Shown in pieces: positions 25,201-33,830 of a DNA stretch of 64,000 nt. Position 1 is the first letter of the stretch; each line of letters begins with the position of its first letter. The translations under genes and the position numbers were made by a program. The stretch comes from Chimonanthus salicifolius (Eukaryota; Streptophyta; Magnoliopsida; Laurales; Calycanthaceae), in contig CM023540.1 of assembly GCA_013350335.1 (NCBI GenBank), forward strand, positions 17,427,828 through 17,491,827, in the 5' to 3' direction. The notes beneath the pieces were generated by a model. It searched no databases and had not been told where the DNA came from. It was given only the letters and a program-made list of their open reading frames with translations.

Positions 25201-25520
25201 CACTCCAAGTTAGCAACTACGGTAAGTGTCTAGTTCAGTTAAATGTGAATCAAATTCAATACCCCACTTATTAAGACGGCCGTCTTAACCGTCAGGTCAA
25301 CTCTTGACATTAATATCCAAACAAGTATTACTGAACACGTGTCTCTATGCAATTTTTAAGCCACGGTTACATATTTATATATATAAATAATAGAGTACAG
25401 ATTTTGCCTATGATGATGAGAAATTTTATCTAATTTTCCTTTGCATAGGTACAAAAAGCAACTGCTCGTCTTGATGGATGGCTCTTGCCCGATACAAATG
25501 ACCACAGTCCAAGGACTTAG
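10275..25520 (+). CDS. MATE/DETOXIFICATION (DTX) efflux carrier, copy 1
   Basis: This is a multidrug and toxic compound extrusion carrier, a membrane antiporter expected to export organic compounds across the plasma membrane or tonoplast; its substrate cannot be read from sequence. Exons: 10275-10520, 16282-16823, 17378-17464, 20395-20451, 21729-21967, 22915-23033, 23442-23528, 25449-25520 (stop TAG). All introns are GT-AG, and phases join without a break to give 482 aa, the usual family length. Family landmarks: VESKIFWRVAGPAILTR near residue 27, ETLCGQAFGA at 90-99, GGWCPETWKGF, VRVSNELGRGN at 312-322 and GVAVGAGWQS at 391-400. About 12 hydrophobic segments form two MatE halves. It most resembles the Arabidopsis DTX20-26 subclade from memory. 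The start ATG has A at -3 and G at +4. Intron 1 is 5.8 kb because of a copia insertion; introns 3 and 7 also carry transposons. Confidence 0.93.
10977..11245. repeat. ATCGGCC-rich dispersed repeat, copy in MATE gene 1 intron 1
   Basis: It starts GGGGTCGAAAAATTGG and contains TCTTTCTCTCTTCAAA, ATATAAATATCGGCC, AGATATCGGTCTG and a closing GATCGGCCGATTTT. Very similar order is seen at 27968-28226, with shorter copies at 18078-18190, 39925-40105 and 40455-40795. It appears to be a dispersed non-coding repeat of unknown class. Confidence 0.5.
11270..11505. mobile_element. Decayed MITE of the GTTTGGATGAGGGG family
   Basis: The left end TTGCGTCAGGATGAGGGGC and interior TTTTCAAAAGGAGGAG, GGGGTAAAAAATT and TTACCAAATAAGGAGAATAG follow the same order as the better copies at 56566-56782 and 62568-62727. 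The right terminus is not clear, so this is a partial copy. Confidence 0.4.
11567..15347 (+). mobile_element. Ty1-copia LTR retrotransposon in MATE gene 1 intron 1
   Basis: A 3.78-kb element in the sense direction of the host gene. 5' LTR 11567-11715, 3' LTR 15197-15347; target duplication CTTAA at 11562-11566 and 15348-15352. The 5' LTR has lost the initial TG seen in the 3' LTR (TGTATTAG). The LTRs differ at about 7 of 149 aligned positions by my reading. A primer-binding site (TGGTACAGAGCC) follows at 11716 and a G-rich polypurine tract (GCGGGGG) precedes the 3' LTR. Domain order integrase, reverse transcriptase, RNase H marks it as copia. The gag, zinc-knuckle and protease regions are missing: only about 0.4 kb separates the primer site from the integrase region. 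It is non-autonomous. Confidence 0.93.
12090..15214 (+). pseudogene. Copia pol polyprotein remnant (integrase-RT-RNase H)
   Basis: The GAG-pre-integrase region with WHQRLGHPS is at about 12130-12530. A frameshift in the T-run near 12533-12538 moves to the frame of the integrase core. Catalytic residues are visible: D at 12626 (HSDVW), D at 12812 (QSDGG) and E at 12920 (NGLAERK). An in-frame TAA at 13736-13738 separates integrase from reverse transcriptase; the frame is otherwise open to 15214. Reverse transcriptase has KARLVAKGF, GLKQAPRAW and YVDD at 14237-14248. RNase H has YSDADWAG and the terminal HIELDYHFLRE. The 3' end of the frame runs into the 3' LTR. With one frameshift, one nonsense codon and no gag/protease it cannot make a full polyprotein. 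Confidence 0.88.
15440..15665 (+). repeat. Purine-rich (GA) tract in MATE gene 1 intron 1
   Basis: About 225 bp is almost entirely G and A on the + strand, dominated by GAGAGAGAAAG-type words. It lies just downstream of the copia element. Open frames across it are a consequence of composition, not evidence of a protein. Confidence 0.5.
16035..16204 (+). mobile_element. tRNA-derived SINE-like element (family S2)
   Basis: It contains CTCAGGAAGTGAGAAGTCACGG followed by the B box GGTTCGAGCCTC, then ATGGCCTAAC, GTGTGTC, AGGGGTA and CCGTGAGAGTTTTAC, ending in a poly-A run at 16188-16204. The same series occurs at 40825-40966 (forward) and, reversed, at 20560-20735 and 26230-26385. It sits less than 100 bp before exon 2 of MATE gene 1. 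Confidence 0.6.
17508..17683. repeat. Imperfect direct repeat of about 90 bp
   Basis: Two neighbouring copies share GGGGTGGGG-CTAA-GTGTTA, GGGAATT-TGAG-TCTATTTTCA and AAAGAGCCAC. They lie in intron 3 of MATE gene 1, 45 bp after exon 3. No function is evident. Confidence 0.55.
18078..18190. repeat. ATCGGCC-rich dispersed repeat, short copy
   Basis: It contains AGGGGTTTAAAATTCAATATCAGC, CGATATATCGGC, TCTCTCTCCTC and GCGATATCAGTCGATATTTG. It is a short relative of the repeats at 10977-11245 and 39925-40105. Confidence 0.4.
18895..19901. mobile_element. hAT transposon derivative (1.0 kb) in MATE gene 1 intron 3
   Basis: Termini CAGGCCCAGCCCTG at the left and GGGCCGGCACTG at the right match those of the better-bounded hAT element at 28252-29742. 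Flanking 8-mers AAGAAGAG (18887-18894) and AAGAAGAA (19902-19909) agree at 7 of 8 positions, fitting hAT target duplication. The only coding trace is a C-terminal transposase fragment near the right end. The remainder is AT-rich and non-coding. Confidence 0.75.
19639..19755 (+). pseudogene. hAT transposase C-terminal (dimerisation) fragment
   Basis: The frame reads RLNGLTILSIEKDML and then YSNLISNFASQNSRR before a TAA at 19753-19755. This matches the C-terminal end of plant hAT transposases ('RLN-LAILSIE...+++-Y--LI--FAS---RR'). Everything upstream (zinc finger, DDE core) is absent, so this is a relic, not a functional transposase. Confidence 0.7.
20560..20735 (-). mobile_element. tRNA-derived SINE-like element (family S2), reverse
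   Basis: On the minus strand it reads TAGCTCAACTGATTGCCTCC (A-box region), GGAAGCGGGAGGTTGTGGATTTGAACC (B-box region, broken here for brevity), ATGGCCTAAC, GTGTGCCCTAGGGGTA and a closing ACACGTAAATT. The order matches the copies at 16035 and 40825. It lies in intron 4 of MATE gene 1. Confidence 0.6.
21425..21585 (-). mobile_element. SINE-like repeat (family S3), reverse
   Basis: It shares TCTTAGAGCACCCGA, the ACTTCCTGAGACGGGTTCT stretch and CACCAACCCCGTGG-like sequence with the copies at 47525-47720 and 52030-52220. Those copies have a poly-T on the left, so the family reads on the minus strand with a TAGTTCGATTCTC B box. It ends about 140 bp before exon 5 of MATE gene 1. Confidence 0.5.
23876..24530. 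mobile_element. Mutator-type MITE (GGGTAGCGAT family) interrupted by an LTR
   Basis: The left end is GGGCAGCGACTCTTCC. The matching right end is split: ...CCTCCCGTGGGAG stops at 24184, a 330-bp LTR follows, and GGAGAATTGCTACCC resumes to 24530. Flanks are TTTGTTTAA at the left and TTGTTTAA at the right, a 9-bp duplication with one T lost. Interior repeats read CATGAACAATAAATTGACTC and similar. Intact relatives are at 37435-37805 and 61694-61970. It lies in intron 7 of MATE gene 1. Confidence 0.8.
24185..24514. mobile_element. Solo LTR nested in the MITE
   Basis: A 330-bp unit begins TGTAACGACCCGACCC and ends TATCACA. It is flanked by GGGAG (24180-24184) and AGGAG (24515-24519), a 4-of-5 duplication. 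It contains CAATGTGGGACTCTAAAAAA and paired GGCCC words like the TRIM LTRs at 5503-6652, and its terminal TGTAACGACC matches them. It has no internal domain or second LTR. Its position splits the MITE right end, so it inserted later than the MITE. Confidence 0.75.
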
Positions 25521-26230
25521 AGAAATTAGCAGAATACACATGCTTTGCACAGTCATCTATCTCAACACATTGCATGGATAATCAATTCATTATCACTATA
25601 GCATAATTTATTGTATCTTTATCATGAAGAATAATTAAATAAGACTAAATTTTTTTTTCTAACATTCTTTGTACATACGTAATTTTTTTTTAAATTTTTT
25701 ATTTATCTTATAAAAAATTCAACTATAATCAAGTAATTTTGATTGTTAAAATCAATTGACAAAAAATTAAATTTGACAGTGAAATTTGGTCTAATTGTAT
25801 TATATCAATTTTTCTTTTAATCCATATTGATCATTTTTATGGTCTTTATAAGAACCAAAAAAAATGGACCAGGTGTAACCTGTTTGATTGGTTGCACCTA
25901 ATATTGAATCATCAAATGTACACTAACTACTAATTATGATGTGATTAACCCACTTATATTAGGTCCATTATAAAGACATTTAATTGAGTATAGGACCTAA
26001 ATAAAAATCATCTCGGTTCAATTATAGAATTCATTTTTTAAGCTATTTGTATTTTCATGATTTCAAATTAATTTTTATTCACTAAATTTTTGCATCCTAC
26101 GTGAGACCAACTTGGCCTCAAATGATGGGTCCTATGAGTGGTTCTTTCATCCTTAAACATCATCATGTTTAAAAAACAGATCAATCTAATATCAGATGTC
26201 ATTTTTTTTACTCATTTTAAATCTTTTTTT
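25521..26230. other. 3' flank of MATE gene 1, AT-rich
   Basis: The 3' UTR of MATE gene 1 should lie in the first few hundred bases; no canonical AATAAA is obvious, and AATTAAATAAG at about 25632 is the nearest candidate. The rest is AT-rich with no gene. Confidence 0.4.
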
Positions 26231-26385
26231 TTTTTAATTTACGTGTCGAAAACTGCAGGATATTCAGCGTAAAATCTCCACAGGTGAACCTATCACTCTT
26301 AGGGCAAACCAAAATTAGGTCATAGGGCTCGAACCCACAACCTCTCACTTCCTATACGGGAGTCACTTTCACTACATTTGTTAGT
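26230..26385 (-). mobile_element. tRNA-derived SINE-like element (family S2), reverse
   Basis: Reversed, it reads CTCCCGTATAGGAAGTGAGAG, GGTTGTGGGTTCGAGCCC (B box), ATGACCTAATTTTGG, CCCTAAGAGTGATAG and ACACGTAAATT, with poly-A (poly-T on +) at 26224-26238. It matches copies at 16035, 20560 and 40825. Confidence 0.6.
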
Positions 26386-26452
26386 AGATTAAAGGATCTT
26401 AACATCAATAAGAACCATTTGTCATTCTCCAAATTTTGAGACATGATTTAAT

Positions 26453-26647
26453 TGTAATACTCCGTCTCAAAAAGTTCTACATTGCTATTTGCATTGAAAA
26501 TTTCCTGGTATATAAGTGGTAGCCTTCCTCCGTCTAGTATAAGGCCTTTTGAGAGCAACCGTGGGTTGGCTCACCAAAGTAAAGCCATACAGGTCCGTGT
26601 GTAGGCCCAAAGCAGACAATATTATGCTAGCGGGGTGGGTCGTTACA
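26453..26647 (+). mobile_element. Solo LTR of a TRIM-like retrotransposon
   Basis: A 195-bp unit begins TGTAATACTCCG and ends GTGGGTCGTTACA. It is flanked by an exact 5-bp duplication, TTAAT (26448-26452 and 26648-26652). It contains TATATAAGTGG, a TATA-like motif, and CGTGTGTAGGCCCAAAGC. There is no internal region or partner LTR. The end GTCGTTACA resembles the TRIM LTRs at 5503-6652, but the body differs, so it is a separate family. Confidence 0.8.
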
Positions 26648-27189
26648 TTAATAGCCTAAAATTATTTTTCTAAAATATCATCCAAAGATTGGGGTTTCTA
26701 CTAACTAATTATTATTTTTTAAATACGAAAAATCATACCCAATTTTGGCAGAATTCCGTGTTTATTTTGAACTTTTCTGAAATTTCTACATCCTGTTTTA
26801 AAGCTGTAAAAATACTTCTATCATTCAATCGTATCTATTCAAACCATTTGGTATAAATCAAACTCATTTATTTAAATTAAGTAAAGGTTCATATTACACC
26901 CGGTGACAAGCAAATTCTCACATCATAATAATATAAAATTTACTGATTTCACTACTAGCAAAGCAAAAATAAATAAAAACATCGTTTTATTTCAAAGGAC
27001 TTCTCAAAGTGCATGAGAAGCATCACTGTCTCCATCTTCAAATTGGGTTCTGAAATCTGTAAGGAAGTGAGCAACCAGGTCCAGGCATATATATAATAAT
27101 AAATCATAACTGAGCCAACTATCAAAATTAAATCCATACATATATACTTTAACATGGTAAATTGCAAAGAGAAGATAGGAAACTTCATA

Positions 27190-27845
27190 AGTCCTACCCA
27201 TCTAGAAAAGACTACACACTTCACATAGAAATTCAAACCACGCATAATTCCCCTCCTCCTCATATGCCAAACACATAAAGTATCTTGTACATGGAATTCC
27301 CCTCCTTGTCACAGTACTGGCCCTGAATTCTCAGTGCCCTAGGCGCAGTGCATTAGTGGAGGTCCTAAGTCCTGAGAGCAGTGCAGGTGGAGCCTTATAG
27401 TCTATTGGTCACATTAGGGAGCCCTAGGCGGCGGCTTAGTTGACCTAAAGTCAGGACCGGCCCTGCCTCTTTATATGTCAAACATATACAATACCTGGCA
27501 TATGGAACACATATAGAAGATATACAATTCACATATTCATACATTGCATACGGGATCCCCCTCGTATAGCATACACATATATACAGAATTCCCTTCACAT
27601 ATAAATACACATCTTGAATATGGAATTCTCCTCCTTCTAGTATGCAATACACATATAGAAGATACACACTTCACATATTCATACACCGCATAAAGAATTC
27701 TCCTCCTCCTCGTATATTATACACGTATAGATAGGAGACCCTTTACATATAAATACACATCTCACATATTAAATTCCTCTCCTCCTCATATGCAATACAC
27801 AAATAGAAGATATACACTTCAGATATTCATACACTGCGTAATCAT
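27190..27845. repeat. Degenerate tandem array of CACATATAGAAGATA-type units
   Basis: Repeated words GGAATTC-CCTCCTCCT, ATATGCAATACACATATAG, AAGATACACACTTCACATATTC and ATACA-CGCATA recur in the same order at roughly 75- and 150-bp spacing. A small hAT-type MITE (27312-27465) interrupts the array. No coding function was seen. Confidence 0.6.
27312..27465. mobile_element. Short hAT-type MITE within the tandem array
   Basis: Ends CAGTACTGGCCCTGAATTC and ...CAGGACCGGCCCTG are inverted copies. The inner GCCCTAGGCGGCGGCTTAG matches the terminal region of the hAT elements at 18895 and 28252 (GGCCGCCGCCTAGGGCTC). The flanking 8-mers (CCTTGTCA / CCTCTTTA) agree only partly, perhaps because the target is itself repetitive. 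Confidence 0.65.
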
Positions 27846-27967
27846 ATTCTATATCCATCAAATAAAAATAATTTAAATAATTATAACTTTTAGAAGTTAT
27901 AAAAAAATTATTTTAACCACACGCTAGTGCATAGAGTCGGACAAGGCTAAATTCGTTCTCTCTCCTT

Positions 27968-28226
27968 GCGTCAGGGGTCAAAAAATCGGCTAAGCTATGA
28001 TTTAAGCCGAGATCTCGGGCGAGATCTTTCTCTCTTCAAATTTTTTTTTTAAAAATGTCGGTGGCTTTTTTTTGAAAATAAAAAAATCGAAAAAAGGTTG
28101 TTTTTAAAAAAAAAAAATCAAAAATATAAATATCAGCCAAGATATCGGCCTGGACCCACATCCAATATTTGTTTTTTAAAAAAAGAAAAAGAAATCGGCC
28201 AAAATCTCGACCATGAATGACATTTT
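27968..28226. repeat. ATCGGCC-rich dispersed repeat
   Basis: AGGGGTCAAAAAATCGGC, GATCTTTCTCTCTTCAAA, ATATAAATATCAGCC, GATATCGGCCTGGACCCAC and AAATCGGCCAAAATCTCG occur in the same order as at 10977-11245. It ends directly before the hAT target duplication at 28244. Confidence 0.5.
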
Positions 28227-28251
28227 AAAAATTTTAGAATCACATGGTTCA

Positions 28252-29742
28252 CAGGGCCGGCCCTGGCTATAGGCAAAGTAGGCCGCCACCTAGGACCCCC
28301 AAATAAATAGGGCCCCGAAGTTCATAAGCTTCTTTATTATATATTAAATATTTAATAACGCATATGAAAGCATAAATTCATTGCTGCCTATTTCGATTAG
28401 GATGCTCCTTTTTTAGATAGAGGACTTAGGTTCAAATCCCGACTGCCTATAATAATAATCATTATTTTTACCGAGTTTAATAATAATGATTAAAATAACA
28501 ATAATTTTAATTAATAAAGAATTTTTGAAAATATATGTATCATTTAGTCAATTTAAAATGTGTATTTCTTAAAAGAATAAAATAATAATAGTAACAATCT
28601 TGTTATAATCATCATTTATATATGTAGGGTGGCGGTAATTTCACCCTAAATTTTGAAAAAGAGTGTCTCCTAGCAAAAAAAATCGGGTGTGTAAATGACT
28701 ATCCATGTAAGTATCATCTAAATAGAGCATCATTCAAATCCCAGCAAATCTCATTTATGATTTTTAAGTTACTATCACTTGAAATCATTTGACTATTTTT
28801 AACTATTTCGAATTTAAAACACTCAAAATTGGAAATTCATATATTGATACTTTTTCTACTTGATTTAAAATGTAGGTTTCTTAAAAAATTAAAATAACGA
28901 TACTAAGAATTATAATAATAATTATTATATTCCTCATTTTTTTTAGTTTAATAATAATAATAAAATAATTTTAATTTTAATCAATAAAGAATCTTTTATA
29001 ATATATGTATCACCTAAATATAGAAAAAGAGAAAACTATATTGAGTTGATAATTTTGAATTAAAAATAATTTAAAACTTTTAAAATTTGAAGAGATGAAA
29101 AAATATAGCTTTATTCATTTGATCAATCTAGATTTTATTAGATGTAATATACATGTATAAATCATTATAATTAAGATAATTTTTTATTTTTTAAAAAATC
29201 AAGAAAAATTGAAAAATTAAAATAATAATAATATCTTCGTTTCAAATAAGAATTTGCATTGGTGTCTCACTCGAATATGATAAAAGATGCAGTACCAAAA
29301 GAAGTAAAAGAAACAATTGAATTGCTAAATTATATAAAAAGAATGAATTGTTGTTTTTCAAATGCATGAATTGCTTATAGAATAATGTTGATTATACCAG
29401 TTACATTTACCTCTGCAAAAAAAAAAAATCAAAGTTAAAACTGATAAAATCGTATCTTCGGTCTACAATGTCACAAAAAAGATTGAATGCATTAGCTATT
29501 TTATCTATTGAAAAATAAATGTTTAAAAAACTTGAATATAGTAATTTAATTAGTAATTTTGTATCTCAATATCATAGGCAAATAATTTTAAATAATACTT
29601 TATTATAAATTTGATTATGATATTTTATTTAGATATTTCACACTTTATAAAAAAAATATATATGACTTTATTTTTTATAAGTATATAAAAGGCTCATATT
29701 AAAAATTCATCTAAGACCCCTCAAATTTCAAGGCCGGCTCTA
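28252..29742. mobile_element. hAT transposon, 1.49 kb, non-autonomous
   Basis: The element is bounded by an exact 8-bp duplication, ATGGTTCA (28244-28251 and 29743-29750), the hAT superfamily signature. Ends are CAGGGCCGGCCCTGG and ...AAGGCCGGCTCTA, imperfect inverted repeats. The interior is AT-rich except for a broken transposase C-terminal relic near the right end. It cannot encode its own transposase. Confidence 0.88.
29370..29575 (+). pseudogene. hAT transposase C-terminal relic
   Basis: Broken frames recall 'YRIMLIIPVT--SA' followed by RLNALAILSIEK, a TAA at 29516-29518, then MFKKLEYSNLISNFVSQ. This is the 3' end of a plant hAT transposase (dimerisation region) with frameshifts and a stop. 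The same segment survives with fewer lesions at 19639-19755. Confidence 0.65.
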
Positions 29743-29825
29743 ATGGTTCACAATCACAAATATCTCTATACCTACCAAACCAATGGTTCACAATGACAAA
29801 TATCTCTATACCCACCAAACCACTT
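29743..29825. repeat. 40-bp imperfect tandem duplication at the hAT border
   Basis: Two adjacent copies begin ATGGTTCACAAT and share CAAATATCTCTATACC and CACCAAACCA-like ends (29743-29782 and 29783-29822). The first copy begins with the hAT 8-bp target duplication itself. Confidence 0.7.
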
Positions 29826-30627
29826 TCATCCATGTGCCACGCATCCATCCCAACCACCGATCAAAGTTTGAGAGAGTCATAGAACTCCCACGTACCATGC
29901 AAATGCATCATATAAAGTCTCCATTAACTTAAGCTTCTTATATTAAATCAAGGTCTTTAAAGTTTGAATTTTCTAAAAATTACTTTGCTTGAATATATTT
30001 TTTTGTATTCATCGAGATTAGATTCACCCATAATTGAAAAATCATCTCAACTTGATTTCTTACTAATTTAAATCATCTCCAAAATTCAATGAGTTTTGAT
30101 CAGGTGAAGATGACAAGACCCAAACAATTCTGTTGAAATAATATTATTTATATACTATATAAAAACATAAAAATTACAAAAATACTAAGCTAGAAACAAT
30201 TTTAAGATAAAACATCTACAACAAATTTCCTACAATATTATAACCATGACTAGAGTTGTTTGATTAAACTGAATTTTTATAGTTATTATATATACATATA
30301 AATCTTTGAGATCCATCTAACCTCATTAATTGTCTACATGAAGATTTCATCGTGATAGCAATTTATGAAGTGTGCAGTTAAAACTCTAATAAACTCGATA
30401 TAGTCAACTCCTCATTCCATATCAGTTAAAAGGATAAATTACTAGAAAAAAATTGACGATCTAAAGAGATTGACATCTCCCTTTAATTATAAGACCTACC
30501 TAGGTGCATATTAATCACTGAAAAAAAAATGACCATATGAGCAACTAAGATGTCACATGGATGTGTGTAGTTTATGCCCTTGTGCAATATGTGAATAAGA
30601 TAGGAGTAATTTGTAATAGAAACTTCA

Positions 30628-31753
30628 GGATTGCGTTTGGATGAGGGGTAAATTTTGTAGAGACTACTTTTGAGCACGAGTTACCTTTGAACAGGGGTTA
30701 CCCTTATTCAGGGTTACCCTTATCTTGATTGATAATTACAGTGGTAAAGTTAAAGGAAAAAAAATCTTGTTTAGTAACTATAAGCAGAGATAATCTCATA
30801 TATTAATAATTTTTATTAAATCCATATAATATAAAAAAAATTATGAAACATAATTATTAAATAGTATTCATCAATTAAAAAATAACAATATATCTTATAA
30901 TAATATTATATATTTTTATAGATTCTTTTTCATAATTATAATTTTAAAGAAACAGACACTCTAACAGTAAGAAGTGAGATAAAGAAAAAATATTTGTTAC
31001 ATATTTTTTTTTCAAATCATAATAATAAATAAAAATATCAATACATTTTTTCATAAAAATTCATAACTTGTCTGACGTGAAATATAAAACATAATAGTCG
31101 GGTACTCTAAGAGGCTAAGATCATTAAAAAAAACTATGTGACAGTCATTGTGGCTGCAATGAGTGAACCATATTGATCGGACGACCTTCATTGTAAGATT
31201 TTACATGTCAATTTATTATCATCACTATCTTTGTTGTCCCCGTTATCATTATCATCAGAACTTTAGTTAAATGGAAAATTTGGATGGAAAATTTCAAAAG
31301 AGATTTTATCATTCAATTATTGTGATATGTAAATAACTCAGTTTTGATTCACTATAGACTCTAATCATTATTGTCACTATATGCTAAAGTTTTATTTCTT
31401 TATACTTACTTTTCAAAATATATTTCTCAATTTAATTCTATTATAAAATATAAAATGAATTTTTTTGAGATAAAAAATCATTTAAAGTTATTAATTTTTT
31501 AAAGAACTTAAAAATATGACTTTATCAATTCAATTAACATAGACTATGCAATTTCTTTTAAATTATAATATTTTAAGTCATTAGATATTAAAATTATATT
31601 TTAAAATATTTTTGCTGAAGGTTTCCTGATAACCCTCATTCTTCAAAGGAATTTTAAAAAATGACGATGTAGGGATAAAATTTTAAATTTTTACCCTTAA
31701 CTGTCCACTTCCAAACAAAGGCAACCCCTGTTACCCCCATCTAAACACACCCT
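30628..31753. mobile_element. Long MITE of the GTTTGGATGAGGGG family
   Basis: The left end GGATTGCGTTTGGATGAGGG and the reverse complement of the right end (GGGTGTGTTTAGATGGGGG) match. Inner paired segments AGGGGTTACCCTTATTC and TTACCCTTAACTGTCC mirror the ends of shorter copies at 56566-56782 and 62568-62727. The 1.1-kb interior is AT-rich with no gene. No clear target duplication was found, so the superfamily is not assigned. Confidence 0.55.
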
Positions 31754-32289
31754 AGGGGATTCCATGGGGTAAGTCTAGCGAATGCTTAGTAAAGTAAGGA
31801 TATTCTGATTGATCATATTAAATAGTAGATTTCACATGATAATCATAAAAATTATATAGATAAATAGATTATTATTGGAGTTATCACATTCTCAAAAATG
31901 AGATCTATTAAATTATGTTAGCGTTTGATTTTTTATATTAAAAATGAACCATTACATGAATATTTAATTCAATAAATGAAGATGAATCAAATGAAAAAAA
32001 CCCAAAGGTTGGATCTAAGTTGCGAGAAGAAGAAGCAATCTTAATGAACTAGATTGTGGGTCCCACATGGGGCCTTTGTGGCAAGGCGTGAAAGGACACC
32101 TAGGCATTTCCTAGATTCTTTTTTAATTGTGGTTAGCAATTAAAACTTGAAGCCGGTTGTACTTTTTGACATGGTACATGACTGTGTAGAATGGCAAAGA
32201 TAGTATTGCTTTAAGGGAGCACTTACACACACCCAGTTTTTCTGCCTCTACACATCCGAATTCGAATTTTTAGGTGAAATTACGATTTT

Positions 32290-33460
32290 GCCCCCGCGTT
32301 TCCATTCATTCGAATGAATTCCCAGTTCATTTTGGCATTCATTCGAATGAATGGATTCATTCGAATGAATCCCCAATTCATTTTGGATTCATTCGAATGA
32401 ATGGGCTGAACAGTAACACGGAATACTGTTCAACCCGATCATTCGAATGGCCAGTCATTCGAATCCGCCGAATGGATTCATTCGAATGAATGCCCAGTTC
32501 ATCTTGGCATTCATTCGAATGAATCCATTCATTCGAATGACTGGACATTCATTCGAATGATCGGGCTGAACAGTATTCCGTGTTACTGTTCAGCCCGATC
32601 ATTCGAATCATTCGCACACGATTCTGCTGAATACATTCATCCGAATGAATGCCCAGTCATTCGAATGAATGGGCTGAACAGTAACACGGAATACTGTTCA
32701 GCCTGATCATTCGATTCATTCGCATACACAGCATTCATTCGAATGAATCAACTGATTCATTCGAATGAATGCCTTCAAACGTGCATTCATTCGAATGAAT
32801 CAGATGATTCATTCGAATGAATGTATCAGAGGCTGCCACGGAATGACAGTCCCTCTGGTTCAGCTGATTCATTCGAATGAATCAGCCCATTCATTCGAAT
32901 GAATCACCTGTTTGAAGGCATTCATTCGAATGAATGGGATGATTCATTCGAATGAATGCCTGGGAGACTGCCTGAGAATGACAGTCCAGGCATTCATTCG
33001 AATGAATCAGCCCATTCATTCGAATGAATGCTTGAAAATGTGCATTCATTCGAATGAATGGCCTGATTCATTTGAATGAATGGCCTGGACTGCCATTCTC
33101 AGGCAGTCTCTGATGCATTCATTTGAATGAATCATACCATTCATTCGAATGAATGCCTTCAAACAGGTGATTCATTCGAATGAATGGGATGATTCATTCG
33201 AATGAATGGCCTGGACTGCCATTCTCAGGCAGTCTCTGATGCATTCATTCGAATGAATCAGACCATTCATTCGAATGAATGCACATTTTCAAGCATTCAT
33301 TCGAATGAATGGGATGATTCATTCGAATGAATGGCCTGGACTGCCATTCTCAGGCAGTCTCTGATGCATTCATTCGAATGAATCAGACCATTCATTCGAA
33401 TGAATGCACATTTTCAAGCATTCATTCGAATGAATGGGATGATTCATTCGAATGAATGCG
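32290..33460. repeat. Left TIR array of ATTCATTCGAATGAAT palindromes
   Basis: Perfect or near-perfect copies of the 16-bp palindrome recur every 15-40 bp, separated by short spacers. The spacers themselves repeat: CAGAGACTGCCTGAGAATGG and its inverse, GCACATTTTCAAGC, and GCCTTCAAACAGGTG. The outer third carries GGCTGAACAGTAACACGGAA hairpins. The TTCGAA centre is also a candidate binding site for a dimeric protein. Confidence 0.9.
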
Positions 33461-33467
33461 AACTTAA

Positions 33468-33475
33468 TATATAAG
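33468..33475 (+). promoter_or_regulatory. Candidate TATA box of the left MULE gene
   Basis: TATATAAG lies just inside the last palindrome of the left TIR, about 360 bp before the ATG at 33831. The leader between them is C/T-rich, as in plant 5' UTRs. A mirror-image TATA lies inside the right TIR at 35805-35814. Confidence 0.5.
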
Positions 33476-33675
33476 AACCGTCGATTCATTCGATCGACAC
33501 CGAACCCTAACCCCTTCCCTCCATTTCAAAACCCTAAATCGAAGCTCTCCCTCCCCCTTTCACTCTCCTGCTCCGGCACCGGCTCCGGCCGTGTCTCTCT
33601 CATCCTCAGCTCTCCCTTTCCTCAATCTAAGCTCGGCCTTCCCTCATTCCGAAGTCCTTTTCCCGAGCCCTTCCC

Positions 33676-33762
33676 TCATTCATTCGAATCACACCCCCAT
33701 TCATTCGAATCACACACCCATTCATTCGAATCACACACCCCTTTCATTCGAATCACCCCCAT
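33676..33762 (+). repeat. Short tandem repeat CATTCATTCGAATCACAC in MULE leader
   Basis: Four consecutive units of about 20 bp (CCCATTCATTCGAATCACAC-type) reuse half of the TIR palindrome in the presumed 5' UTR of the left-hand gene. The final unit is partly degraded. Confidence 0.65.
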
Positions 33763-33830
33763 TCCAATCCCAAACCTCACCCCATTCTCCCTATTTCTTC
33801 CTTTATTTTGAAAAACCCACCCTTTAACCC

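Noticed and set aside
32290..33460. Regular short repeats with spacers resembling a CRISPR array
   Set aside because: Repeats are perfect palindromes, spacers are reused and inverted, spacing is irregular, and the arrays lie within transposon inverted repeats in a plant genome.
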